Positions 29,967-39,134 of a stretch of DNA of 64,000 nucleotides are shown here, in pieces. The stretch comes from Globisporangium splendens (Eukaryota > Oomycota > Peronosporomycetes > Pythiales > Pythiaceae): assembly GCA_006386115.1 (NCBI GenBank), contig VFIW01000100.1, forward strand, positions 1 to 64,000, given 5' to 3'. Position numbers and translations under genes: made by a program. The notes under the pieces are model-generated. The model was not told the origin of the DNA and searched no databases. It worked only from the letters and a program-made list of their open reading frames with translations. The first letter of the stretch is position 1; every line of letters begins with the position of its first letter.

Positions 29967-31652
29967 ATGGGCGGTCTGTCGACGCCACTCGCGCTTTTTG
30001 GTGCCGTGCTCATTGCGATCTTTGCCGCTTCCGACGTGCACGCGATCGAGACAAACGGAAGCGAAGCGTGCGCCTTCAACGAGCTGACCACGCTTACGGG
30101 GAATAGAACGTGTCCCGAGGCGCCGTCTTTCACCTTGCTCAATCTATCGGCAACTTGCGCAAACCCGAATTGCACCGACATTGTCCGGGCTCTCGTTCAA
30201 ACTAACGTTTCCGACTGTGTGCTGTCCGACGAGAGGTTCCTGTACTCAGGCTTCATCGACCCGATCGTCACGCAATGCAATCTCACCTTCGATAATGCGA
30301 CGAGCTGGAACGCAAGCGGCTCGGGCAGTTTCGATGGCTCAGTGGGGTGGAACACAAGCGACTACGTTCCAGTGGATTACAACTCGAGCTCCGACGGGGG
30401 GTTGGGAGGATCGTCATCCTTCTTCCCCAACAGTCAGGGCACGTCCCTGAGTGTTCTCGCGATCATCGCACTCGTGCTCGGCAGTGTCAGCGGCGGCGGG
30501 CTTATTGCCATCTTTTTCGTCTGGCTTCGCAATTATCGGCGCAAACGGCGCGCGTTGCCCAATTTCGCCGAGCCGGACGAGGATGAAGGTGCAGACGGGA
30601 AGTTTGGACAAGGTCCGCTCACACCATCAACGGATGACCACTTCTCGATGGCCCACTACTCGAGCGGCGAGGATTCTAACGACGCCGCTCCTGCTCCTCT
30701 TGCTCGTGGCAATTTGGACAACAATCCAGCGGCAAGTGATCTGACGGAGCTAACGTTGCCGACCACATCGAGTGGCATCTGGGACGACGAAGCGGTCGTA
30801 GCGGCACGTGTCCCGAAGGAAAAAGTGAAGGTCGAGGCGTTAATCTCACGCGGCGGGTTTGGCGAAGTCTACCGGGGGATGTACAACGGCCAGGCAGTGG
30901 CGATCAAGTCCTTGTTGCCAGATCGCCGCAAGAGCATCAAGCAGATCACAGCGTTCCTCGCGGAGATTAGACTCTGTGCGTTCCTGGAGCATCCGCAGAT
31001 TGTGCAATTTGTTGGCGTCGCGTGGGATTCACTTGCCGACCTCTGCGTGCTTTCGGAGTTCATGGAAGGCGGGGATCTGCGTGCGCTGTTAGTCCAGTTT
31101 GAAGACGTGCAGCACCGTCCGCACGGATTTGACCGCGAAAAAGTCAAGATCGCGATGCACATCGCGCACGCGATGACGTACTTGCACTCGCTGCACCCGA
31201 TCGTGCTGCATCGGGACCTCAAGTCCAAGAACATCCTGCTCGACAAGAACCTGAACGCCAAGTTGACCGACTTTGGCGTGTCTCGCGAACGAAGCGATTA
31301 CACGATGACGGCTGGTGTCGGCACGTCGCTGTGGATGGCGCCCGAGGTGATGATGGGCGAGCGCTACGACCAGCGCGCCGACATGTTCTCCTTTGGCATC
31401 GTCCTCTCGGAACTCGACACGCATGCGCTGCCGTACTCTCAGGTGAAGGCGTCCGACTCGGGACGACGCCTGCCAGTGCTTCAGTTGGTGTCCCTGGGTC
31501 GGTTGAAAGTGGAGTTCTCGGCGGATTGCCCACCAGAACTGGCCGCTCTCGGCGACGCATGCGTGTCGCTCGATCCCTACGAACGACCGACGGCAGCCGA
31601 GGCCATGTTCAAGTTGCACCGCGCGCTCAAGACAATGGCGGCATCGTCATAA
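29967..31652 (+). CDS. Elicitin-like receptor kinase (TKL), intronless
   Basis: The 561-residue product starts at an ATG in good context (ACCATGG) that opens a signal peptide (M-G-G-L-S-T-P-L-A-L, to about 26). The open frame extends upstream to 29,835, but that part is hydrophilic and unlikely to be translated. The elicitin-like domain has C-A-N-P-N-C, 14 residues, Cys, and several N-x-S/T sites. An Asn/Gly/Ser stalk follows, then a membrane span at about 160-184 and R-R-K-R-R. The juxtamembrane part is acidic. The kinase starts near 289 with S-R-G-G-F-G; H-R-D-L-K (about 413), D-F-G (about 434) and A-P-E are intact. Unlike the 26,041 gene it has no intron between ectodomain and membrane span, so it is either older or passed through intron loss. 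Confidence 0.94.
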   Translation: MGGLSTPLALFGAVLIAIFAASDVHAIETNGSEACAFNELTTLTGNRTCPEAPSFTLLNLSATCANPNCTDIVRALVQTNVSDCVLSDERFLYSGFIDPIVTQCNLTFDNATSWNASGSGSFDGSVGWNTSDYVPVDYNSSSDGGLGGSSSFFPNSQGTSLSVLAIIALVLGSVSGGGLIAIFFVWLRNYRRKRRALPNFAEPDEDEGADGKFGQGPLTPSTDDHFSMAHYSSGEDSNDAAPAPLARGNLDNNPAASDLTELTLPTTSSGIWDDEAVVAARVPKEKVKVEALISRGGFGEVYRGMYNGQAVAIKSLLPDRRKSIKQITAFLAEIRLCAFLEHPQIVQFVGVAWDSLADLCVLSEFMEGGDLRALLVQFEDVQHRPHGFDREKVKIAMHIAHAMTYLHSLHPIVLHRDLKSKNILLDKNLNAKLTDFGVSRERSDYTMTAGVGTSLWMAPEVMMGERYDQRADMFSFGIVLSELDTHALPYSQVKASDSGRRLPVLQLVSLGRLKVEFSADCPPELAALGDACVSLDPYERPTAAEAMFKLHRALKTMAASS

Positions 31653-31773
31653 ACGGTCTTCTGACGCATCTATTTGGCTTTGACTGCAAAAAATCTATGA
31701 AACCTAGTGGTGTGCTTGATTGTGTATTTAATAGGCAACAGAGTTGTCTATACTGAGTAAAGCGTGAATGCGA

Positions 31774-33000
31774 CTAAATAATAACAAGGAGCTTCTTCAA
31801 CGCCAACTGGAGTTTGTACAAGATCTCGGCCGTCGTGGGGCGATCTTGCGGGTTGTACGCGACGCACGCGAGGCCGAGCTCGCGGACTTCGGGCATCGCT
31901 GACTCGGAGAACTGGACTTGGAGCTTCCCCATGGATACGAGCTGCAGGATCGCCGTGTCGCTGCCGCCCACTTTGCTCTCCGCGTACGGCAGCAAGTGCG
32001 AATCCAGTTCACTGAGCACGACGCCAAAGGAGAAGATGTCGGCTTTCTCGCTGTACTGCTCGCCCATCATGACTTCCGGCGCCATCCACAGCGAAGAGCC
32101 GACGCCAGCGGTCATCGTGGCATCAGATTGCTCTCGGGATACACCAAAGTCCGTCAACTTTGCGTCCCACTGCGCACTCAACAGAATGTTCTTGGACTTG
32201 AGATCGCGATGCAAGACCACGGGCGACAGCGAGTGCAAGTACGTGAGCGCGTGGATCACATGCAGCGCGATCTTGACTTTGTCGCAGTCGAAGCCGCGCT
32301 GTCGTCGCTCCTGCTCCTCGAAGCGCACGAGCAAGGCGCGCAAGTCGCCGCCATCCATGAACTCGGTGACCACGCAAGCTTCACTAAGAGAATCCCAGGC
32401 CACACCGATGAACTGCACGATTCTCGGGTGTTCGAACGCGATCATGAGCTTGGCTTCGGCAAAGAAACGCTCGATTTGCTGCAGATCCTTTCGTGTCGCG
32501 GGCAAAAGCTTCTTGATCGCGACCGACTGGCGATTGTAGACCCCGCGGTAGACCTCACCGTACCCACCGCGGCTGATGAGCTCCACGATCTCGATCTTCT
32601 CGAGAGGCACCTTGGCGGCGATGATCGCTGGGTCGTCCCAGGTGCCGCCCTGGTTTCTCGAGAGAAACTCGGTCTCGTAGCTCGTACGACCCGTGAACAG
32701 CGTCGAGTAGTGGTCCCCTTTGCTTCGAGGCGACAAATCATGGTTGGAAGACGACGAGGCTGCTGCTGCAGCGGCAGCGAGCTTTGCACGATGCGAGCGT
32801 CGGTACCAGATCGTGAATGCCGTGATCATGAGGATGATCGCAATACCCGCGACGGCCATGATCCCGATGGTCTCCAACGAGAACTCCTCGGTGCTGCCAT
32901 CGGAGCCCGAGCCGCTCATACGTCCGGCTTCATCGGCGGCACTGGACTCGGTCGAGTTCATAGCATCGTTCATGGAGGAATTGGAGCCGCTGCCACTCAT
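31774..33000 (-). CDS. TKL receptor-like kinase, short N-terminus
   Basis: A 408-residue protein. Residues 1-42 are Ser/Gly/Glu-rich with no signal peptide. A membrane span follows at about 45-67 (G-I-M-A-V-A-G-I-A-I-I-L-M). The next segment has an Ala run and a Ser run. The family motif is W-D-D-P-A-I-I-A-A-K-V-P-L-E-K, so Arg-Ile-Pro-Arg is changed to Lys-Val-Pro-Leu, as in its neighbour at 33,751. S-R-G-G-Y-G, V-A-I-K, H-R-D-L-K-S-K-N, D-F-G and A-P-E are intact. The N-terminus would have to insert without a cleaved signal; alternatively a signal exon upstream of 33,000 was missed. An initiator-like GCCATTTTGCGAAATCC lies about 65 bp upstream on the minus strand, which favours 33,000 as the real start. 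Confidence 0.88.
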   Translation of the reverse strand: MSGSGSNSSMNDAMNSTESSAADEAGRMSGSGSDGSTEEFSLETIGIMAVAGIAIILMITAFTIWYRRSHRAKLAAAAAAASSSSNHDLSPRSKGDHYSTLFTGRTSYETEFLSRNQGGTWDDPAIIAAKVPLEKIEIVELISRGGYGEVYRGVYNRQSVAIKKLLPATRKDLQQIERFFAEAKLMIAFEHPRIVQFIGVAWDSLSEACVVTEFMDGGDLRALLVRFEEQERRQRGFDCDKVKIALHVIHALTYLHSLSPVVLHRDLKSKNILLSAQWDAKLTDFGVSREQSDATMTAGVGSSLWMAPEVMMGEQYSEKADIFSFGVVLSELDSHLLPYAESKVGGSDTAILQLVSMGKLQVQFSESAMPEVRELGLACVAYNPQDRPTTAEILYKLQLALKKLLVII

Positions 33001-33750
33001 TTTAGCCTAACGGAACACAAGTTGGCCAACTTTGTGCTGTTGCTCAACCTCTCTCCGCGGATTTCGCAAAATGGCAGCGAGAAGAGAAAGCAGCCTGGAC
33101 TGAGTGTTCGTTGTGAACACTTAGTCCGACAGTTGGGCAGACAGACAAAGAGAGAGAAATCTGCAGGTGCAACGTGTTTACGCTCTGTTTGTTCAATGTT
33201 AGAATTTTGCAATGCCTCCCATTGAGGACACCCACTTTAAATTTGAATAAAGCTCATCATCACGTTTGCACATACAAAGAATATACTGATTTGGTCTCGC
33301 TGTTCTCAGCCATTAACAACAACAAGATTTTATGCAGGTAGGCTATGTGAAGGAATATGTCTCTTCGTGAGCAAGGATAGTCATCAACATGGGCGATAAT
33401 CACACCCCAAAGTTGAAGACCGAGTTTCCGCGCTGCCCATCACGGCGAGACATCCACAGAAAGCGAGTAATCCGAAGACGCGATTGGTTTCTCTGTCAGC
33501 CATTGCCATGTTTTGTATTGCAAGTCATCTACAGCGCATAATCCGTAAATGGTATCTTGCTAGTAGGCTGCATGAATCCATTTTCCCAGCCACATTTTCA
33601 AAATCGCAGCCATATTCTCATCGTCTCCACAAATATTTAAATGAGGTACTTCCGCCAGAACGCGTTGACAATACATAGAAGGCACGCATAGTTTGCCCGC
33701 AATCTCTCTGTTTTCCTGGTCTGGACCTCAGAAAACCAGAAAGACTCTAG
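33001..33750. other. Spacer between two minus-strand kinases
   Basis: I see no gene. The segment should hold the promoter of the 31,774 gene and the 3' end of the 33,751 gene. Confidence 0.4.
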
Positions 33751-35196
33751 TTAGCTTTGTTGCTGGGTGAGCGTCTTCAATGCCAACTGGAGCTTGTACA
33801 GAACCTCGGCCGCCGTCGGGCGCTCCTTGGGTTCAACAGCGACACACGCTTCACCAAGTTCGCGCAGCTCGGGCAACACGTCCTCGGAAAACTGGACGCA
33901 AAGTCTCCCCATGGACACGAGCTGTAGGATCGCCGTGTCCGTGAGCTTCTGGCCAGTGTCGGCGTTCTTGGCGTGCGCATACGGCAGCAAGTGCGAATCC
34001 AGTTCACTGAGCACGACGCCAAAGGAGAAGATGTCGGCTTTCTCGTTGTACTGCTCGCCCATCATGACTTCCGGCGCCATCCATAATGACGTGCCTACAC
34101 CTGCAGTCATGGTCGCATCGGACTGTTCTCGAGACACACCAAAGTCCGTGAGCTTCGCGTCCCACTGCGCACTCAACAGAATGTTCTTGGACTTGAGGTC
34201 GCGGTGCAGCACGATGGGCAGCAGCGAGTGCAAGTACGTGAGCGCGTGGATCACGTGCAGCGCGATCTTGACTTTGTCGTAGTCGAACCCGTGCGGTCGC
34301 TGTTCGCTGACTTCGAACCGCATCAGCAGCGTGCGCAGGTCGCCGCCGTCCATGAACTCGGACAGCACGCACACATCACTCAGAGAATCCCAGGCCACAC
34401 CGATAAACTGCACGATGCGCGTGTGCTCCAGCGCGATCATGAGCTTGACTTCGGCGAAAAAGGCCTCGATATGCTTGAGATCTTTTCTGGTAGCCGGCAG
34501 CAGCTTCTTGATCGCCACGACCTGGCCCTTGTACAGACCTCGATACACTTCGCCGTAGCCGCCGCGGCTGATCAGTGCGTGAGTTTCAACTTTCTCGAGC
34601 GGGATCTTGGCCGCGACGATCGACGGGTCGTCCCACGTGCCGCTCTGGTTCGTATGCCCGGACCCAGTGCTCACGAACATGTCTGCGCGGTTGTTCATCA
34701 TGCGGCCTGTGTTGATAGTGCTGAAATTTGCTGTCGTCGCGCTGGACGACGCGTTCGGCCGCGGCGACTTCTTGCTGAACGAACCTGAGCGCTTGAAGCG
34801 CCTGTACCAAATCGTGAACGCCGCGATCATGAGCACGATGGCGACGGTACCCACACAGATGCCGACGATCGCTCCAATTGAGAGGTGCGGCTTGTCTTGT
34901 GGAGGCAGCGGACCGCCGATGCTTCCTTTTGTGACAGTGTCCATGCTTGAATTCGACGACGATTGGCTATTGCCGCTGGTAAAGTTGGACGACGATGGAG
35001 CGATGGAAATCGGTTGCGGTGTCGGTGGCAGCGATACGCTCCCGGAAGACTTACTACTTGATTTACCGTCGCCCATTTCGCTTTGTTTCTTCGGTGTCGG
35101 CGTAGGAGTCGGAGGTGGCGTCAGCTTTGGAGTCGGAGGAGGCGTCGGACTCGGACTTGGTTGCTTCCCGTCATTGACCACGAACTCGATAACGTT
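33751..35196 (-). CDS. TKL receptor-like kinase, 5' end unresolved
   Basis: The frame gives about 480 residues and is open to a GTG, not an ATG, at 35,181. A good 3' splice site (TTTTGCGTAG) ends at 35,197, so the first exon lies upstream. One candidate is a short exon with ATG near 35,330 and a GTGCGT donor, adding about 12 residues but no signal peptide. The visible part has a Pro/Thr-rich stalk (P-T-P-P-P-T-P), Ser/Asn-rich sequence, a membrane span (G-A-I-V-G-I-C-V-G-T-V-A-I-V), then W-D-D-P-S-I-V-A-A-K-I-P-L-E-K and an intact kinase with S-R-G-G-Y-G, V-A-I-K, H-R-D-L-K-S-K-N, D-F-G and A-P-E. It is the closest paralogue of the 31,774 protein, in tandem with it. Confidence 0.85.
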   Translation of the reverse strand, partial: NVIEFVVNDGKQPSPSPTPPPTPKLTPPPTPTPTPKKQSEMGDGKSSSKSSGSVSLPPTPQPISIAPSSSNFTSGNSQSSSNSSMDTVTKGSIGGPLPPQDKPHLSIGAIVGICVGTVAIVLMIAAFTIWYRRFKRSGSFSKKSPRPNASSSATTANFSTINTGRMMNNRADMFVSTGSGHTNQSGTWDDPSIVAAKIPLEKVETHALISRGGYGEVYRGLYKGQVVAIKKLLPATRKDLKHIEAFFAEVKLMIALEHTRIVQFIGVAWDSLSDVCVLSEFMDGGDLRTLLMRFEVSEQRPHGFDYDKVKIALHVIHALTYLHSLLPIVLHRDLKSKNILLSAQWDAKLTDFGVSREQSDATMTAGVGTSLWMAPEVMMGEQYNEKADIFSFGVVLSELDSHLLPYAHAKNADTGQKLTDTAILQLVSMGRLCVQFSEDVLPELRELGEACVAVEPKERPTAAEVLYKLQLALKTLTQQQS

Positions 35197-36166
35197 CTAC
35201 GCAAAACAGCAGAAACCAACAGCAGTACAAACCAAGCAAAAGACGCATTTAGACCTTCAGCATGAAAGAGATACGCGAACTTGGGTGAAGAGACGACGCA
35301 CCGTGCCATCGTTGTCGGCTTCGACCACGCTCCTCATCGTCGTGGATGGCTCTCGCTGTGTCTACCGCAACGCGCTTCCCTTGACAGCCTGCGCTCAGCT
35401 CTCAGTCAGGACAGTAGCCGTTCAACTTGCCGCAGTTGTCGAATGCTCGTAATCCCTGCGTTTGTTCCGACACTTTGCACGGAAAATGGAGAAACATGTC
35501 AGACGTGGCGATGTGTGTGGACCACATGGACCACACCAGTAGCCAGTTATTGCAAATCGCTCAATGGATTCAGCGGTTCGAGTTCTTTTCGTTTTAAAAT
35601 GCGCTGCTCTGATCTGGAGCCATATTCGAACACATGACGTGAGACCCGTTTTGGCTGTGACAATGTGAACCAATGTGCATCGTGAAATGGAATGCGGCAC
35701 TCGCTTCATTTTTCGATGGTGGAAGAGAGTCAGCGTAAAGATACCGTCTGGCGCAACGGAATCAGACGAGACAGATGTGCGGCTGTAGATGTATAATAGA
35801 GGGCAATGGCGTGTCGGTCGTTCCCCCAGACATCTCTGCTCCACAATGGGATATGCACGCCTTCTTGCACTGAAATCTCTCTCTTTGTGTGCCTCAAGTG
35901 CATGCTGCAATTGGAGGATTGACAGGACTTTGGGAAAGTGGCTCGTTGATGAAAGAACAGACGCCATGAGAAGGATCCAAAAGCAGGCTGGGCTGTCTGT
36001 TGGTCTCCACTTTTTCCGCACTCACAGGTGCCGAATTACCAGTGGGAATCGATCTGCGTACAGCGCTGAAGAGGCTCGTCACAAGGAGCACGACCAGCGC
36101 ACTCTTTTATTTGTGTGTGTGTGTGTGTTTACAGGTAGATGCAAGCGAGAAACATGTTAACATTAA
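35197..36166. other. Region upstream of the 33,751 kinase
   Basis: It should contain the missing first exon(s) of the 33,751 gene, but no signal-peptide exon stands out. A GT repeat occurs at 36,112-36,128. A minus-strand frame of 199 codons at 35,422-36,021 has no recognisable features. Confidence 0.35.
36112..36128. repeat. (GT)8 microsatellite
   Basis: A GT run just past the 3' end of the first LPMO gene. Confidence 0.9.
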
Positions 36167-37045
36167 TTACGCGCGACGCGTCTTGGCCGTGCACTTCTTG
36201 GTTGGGCTCGGCGTCGAGACCGTCGTGGCCGCAGGCGCGTCAGTGGTGGCGTACTCGTCCGAACCGGAGGCCGAGGTGACAGGCGCTTCCGTCACGGTCT
36301 CATCGTCCGTAGCGGACGCTGCTGACGAGTCCGTCGTGGCAGTCGTGTCATCGGCTGAGCCCGTGGTAGACGTCGCGGCACTTGTCGAGTCGGTGTCCTC
36401 GGCAACTGGGGTCGCAGTGGTCGGCGTTGGTGTCGTCGTCGTCGTAGCGGTTGAAGTGGAGCTGCTGCCCGAGGCTGTGCCACCTGTGAGGTACACGCAG
36501 TTGGTGTATACTTGCCATGGCGCGCTGTGGAGTGCGAGCCAGAAGATGCGGAAGCGGTTGGCGCCGCTGCACTTGCTCGCGTCCACGGGAACCTTGCCCG
36601 ACGCGTACGTCGTCTGGCAATCGTAGTCGAACGCCAACTTGTTGTCGTCGCACCAGAGCTCACATGGACCTGGATGCGTGAAGCCCGAAAACGTGATCTC
36701 GGTCGCGGGCATGTCGGCGCGCTTGGACTCGTCCAGGATCGTGTACCCGCACTCCTTGTCGATCGTGTCCTCGTACATGTCCTGGTTCGCCAAGATCAGA
36801 TCCTTGAGCGTTGTGTATCCAGAGTCTGGGTAGTTGGCCTTGAAGTACTTGATCGTGCCCTCGCCGCCGTAGCCGTAGACCGAGCCATCCTGTGCACCCC
36901 AGATCGTGTTGTTCACCTCACTGATGTAGCCGTTCACGGCGTACCCAGTCGACCACACCGCGGCTGGGTCGACGATATTGCCGTGTGCGAAGACGACAGG
37001 CAACGAAGCCAGGAAGAGTGCGCTCGTAGAAGCAAACACGTTCAT
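36167..37045 (-). CDS. Secreted AA17-type LPMO
   Basis: A 292-residue secreted protein. The start at 37,045 is chosen because it opens a signal peptide (M-N-V-F-A-S-T-S-A-L) ending before H-G-N-I-V-D-P; the longer frame to 37,348 is leader sequence. After cleavage His becomes residue 1, as the copper 'histidine brace' of lytic polysaccharide monooxygenases requires. F-T-H-P-G-P-C-E-L-W-C probably carries the second copper His. The catalytic domain ends near Q-V-Y-T-N-C-V-Y-L. A long Thr/Ser/Ala linker and a basic end (S-P-T-K-K-C-T-A-K-T-R-R-A) follow. The family fits auxiliary activity 17, known from oomycetes and reported to cleave pectin oxidatively. It is the first of three tandem paralogues and has an initiator-like element 52 bp upstream. 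Confidence 0.9.
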   Translation of the reverse strand: MNVFASTSALFLASLPVVFAHGNIVDPAAVWSTGYAVNGYISEVNNTIWGAQDGSVYGYGGEGTIKYFKANYPDSGYTTLKDLILANQDMYEDTIDKECGYTILDESKRADMPATEITFSGFTHPGPCELWCDDNKLAFDYDCQTTYASGKVPVDASKCSGANRFRIFWLALHSAPWQVYTNCVYLTGGTASGSSSTSTATTTTTPTPTTATPVAEDTDSTSAATSTTGSADDTTATTDSSAASATDDETVTEAPVTSASGSDEYATTDAPAATTVSTPSPTKKCTAKTRRA

Positions 37046-37080
37046 GGTAATAGTCGTTTTCAGGAGTCGATCGCCAACGC

Positions 37081-37099
37081 AGAGAATTGGAGAATGAGC
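37081..37099 (-). promoter_or_regulatory. Initiator plus flanking element of first LPMO gene
   Basis: On the minus strand this reads GCTCATTCTCCAATTCTCT, very close to the oomycete core promoter GCTCATTYYNCAWTTT. It lies about 40-55 bp before the ATG at 37,045. Confidence 0.75.
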
Positions 37100-37499
37100 G
37101 ACTGCTGGAAGATCGCAGAGGGACTGAAAGCCATTGGCGTTGGTTACTTGCCAGCGAGCTCCATTCTGAGCAGCTCTCTCCCTACTTGGACGTCGGGAGA
37201 GACCATTAAGGTCTGCTAGCGCATGAAACTGATGAGCATCTGGGATACACGAAGGGATCCAAATAGCACAAAGAACGAAACACAAGAGATAGCAAATGAG
37301 CCGCAATGCCGCGCTACGGGGAGAGCTCAAGAACCGCTCATTTGACATCCTATCCGAGTGATTTCTGTCAACAGATTAATCATGGTGCACTAAATAATGC
37401 CGAGAAATGTACAAAACTTTAGATTGTTGTCGATCAACAAAAGAAACAAAAGGGCAAACTGCACAACAAATCGATTTACTTTATAGAGAAAGAGCTGGC
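37100..37499. other. LPMO intergenic region
   Basis: Only leader and promoter sequence of the first LPMO gene and the 3' flank of the second are seen. Confidence 0.5.
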
Positions 37500-38285
37500 T
37501 TAGACGCGACGAACCTTGCCCGTGCACTTCTTCTTGGTTGGGCTCGGGGTCGAGGCTGCTGGCGCGTCCGTGGCGTACTCGTCATCGTCAGCCGCTGGGG
37601 CAGGCGTGGCCGCTGGCGTCTCTGTCTCACCATCATCGGCGTCGTTGGCGACTGGAGCGGCCGAGGTGACAGTTGGAGTCGAGCCGGCCGCCTTCGGCGT
37701 AGTGGCTGGCGTGGTGGAGCCACCCTTGCTGCCCTTGAGGTAGACGCAGTCGGTGTACACCTGCCATGGAGAGCTGTGCACGCCGATCCAGTAGATCGTG
37801 AATCGGTCGGCGCCCGCGCACTTGGAGACGTCGACTGGCACAGCGCCAGTTGGGTACGTCGCAGCACAGTCGTTGGCGAATGCCAACTTGTTGTTGTCAC
37901 ACCAGAGCTCACATGGACCAGGGTGCGAGAAACCCGAGAACTTGACTTCCGACGGCATCGTCGCGCGCTTGGACTCGTCCTTGATCGTCAAACCGCACTG
38001 TGGGTCAGTCGTGGCGTCGTACATCTTCTGGTTCTTCAGGATCAGGTCCTTGAGCGTCGAACCGGCCGGGAAGTTCTTGGTGAAGTACTTGACCGCGCCT
38101 TCCGGGCCGTAGCCGTACGTCGCGCCATCCATGTCGCCCCACAGCGTGCTGCTCACCTCACTGATGAAGCCATTTTGTGGATACCCCGCCTTCCACACAG
38201 CCGGCGGGTCGACGATGTTGCCGTGCGCGAGCACCGCAGGCGTGGCCGCCAACAGGAGAGCACCGGTCGTCGCGAACACGTTCAT
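37500..38285 (-). CDS. Secreted AA17-type LPMO
   Basis: A 261-residue paralogue of the 36,167 product. The signal peptide (M-N-V-F-A-T-T-G-A-L) ends before H-G-N-I-V-D-P-P, giving an N-terminal His. The conserved F-S-H-P-G-P-C-E-L-W-C and the W-Q-V-Y-T-D-C-V-Y block are present. The linker is shorter and Ala/Thr/Pro-rich, and the end is S-P-T-K-K-K-C-T-G-K-V-R-R-V. Single exon. The start is set by the signal peptide; upstream codons to 38,516 are leader. A TCATTCA initiator-like sequence is about 80 bp upstream. Secretion to the cell surface or apoplast, and oxidative polysaccharide cleavage, are expected from the family. Confidence 0.9.
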   Translation of the reverse strand: MNVFATTGALLLAATPAVLAHGNIVDPPAVWKAGYPQNGFISEVSSTLWGDMDGATYGYGPEGAVKYFTKNFPAGSTLKDLILKNQKMYDATTDPQCGLTIKDESKRATMPSEVKFSGFSHPGPCELWCDNNKLAFANDCAATYPTGAVPVDVSKCAGADRFTIYWIGVHSSPWQVYTDCVYLKGSKGGSTTPATTPKAAGSTPTVTSAAPVANDADDGETETPAATPAPAADDDEYATDAPAASTPSPTKKKCTGKVRRV

Positions 38286-39134
38286 GATGATAGCAATTGA
38301 GTCGAGGAGATGGCGGGGGAAGAGGGAAGGAGATCTGTTGAGAACGCCGCGGATTGGATAGTGAATGAAGCGGCAATGGTGCGTGCGCGAAAAGCGACCG
38401 CGAACGAAGCTGCTCGCACAGAGACAACAGGTCGATTGCTCTGATCGCTCCCTCACTCTCCCCTTCCGCGGAACCATGCACAACACTCGCTCACTCACCA
38501 TCAAATGCTTGCCCATCGAAATTAGCGCGTAAAGTAACCAACGCCAGCTGGGATCACGGAAGACTCGCTGATGATCACTTGCCGCTCTTCAGTGGCTGAA
38601 AAAGCCAGTTTGATGGTGCGTTGACTTAGAATAATGTCGACCCGATTTGTCGACTTGAAGCTGAAAATGGTGGTTTTATGCGTTGACTTTGATGGGAGTT
38701 GACTGGCATCCTGGTGACGTTTGCGAATCGAGTCGGACATTGCAGCGCTCCTTCATTTCCCGATGAATGGTTCGGTGGATGACCTCACGTTCTCTACGGC
38801 CACGCCGCAGATGACTTTTAATTCGCTGGTTGAGCTCCAAGAAGCAACTGGCGGGTGTGTGCGCCTTTGCAGATTCGCCAGCTGGGATTCCGGAACGCAT
38901 GCAGCTCCTACACAATGCAACAACAGAACACACAACAAGAGCCACATCCCATCCCCGCGCAATACGAAATGTACCTCTGGATGACCCCAGCAAGCAGGAG
39001 AAGACTCGGAAAATGCAAACTGTGGGTGGTGGCATTACGGGCAAAGTTCACGGACTCTGAGCTGCACCATCCTCGTAGAAGACACATCCATATCTACAAA
39101 CAAACAAAGCGAATGGGATCATACGCTCTCAGCT
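38286..39134. other. LPMO intergenic region
   Basis: No gene is seen between the second and third LPMO genes. TCATTCA (minus strand, 38,362-38,368) is the probable initiator of the 37,500 gene. Confidence 0.45.

Noticed and set aside
31918..33225. 435-codon plus-strand frame
   Set aside because: It is antisense to the 31,774 kinase and has no domain or plausible start.
34607..35452. 281-codon plus-strand frame
   Set aside because: It is antisense to the N-terminal half of the 33,751 kinase; the Gly/Val-rich run is the complement of the Pro/Thr-rich stalk.
36167..37348. N-terminal extension of the first LPMO frame
   Set aside because: The initiator-like element lies inside the extension (37,081-37,099), and a signal peptide starts at 37,045, so the extension is promoter and leader.
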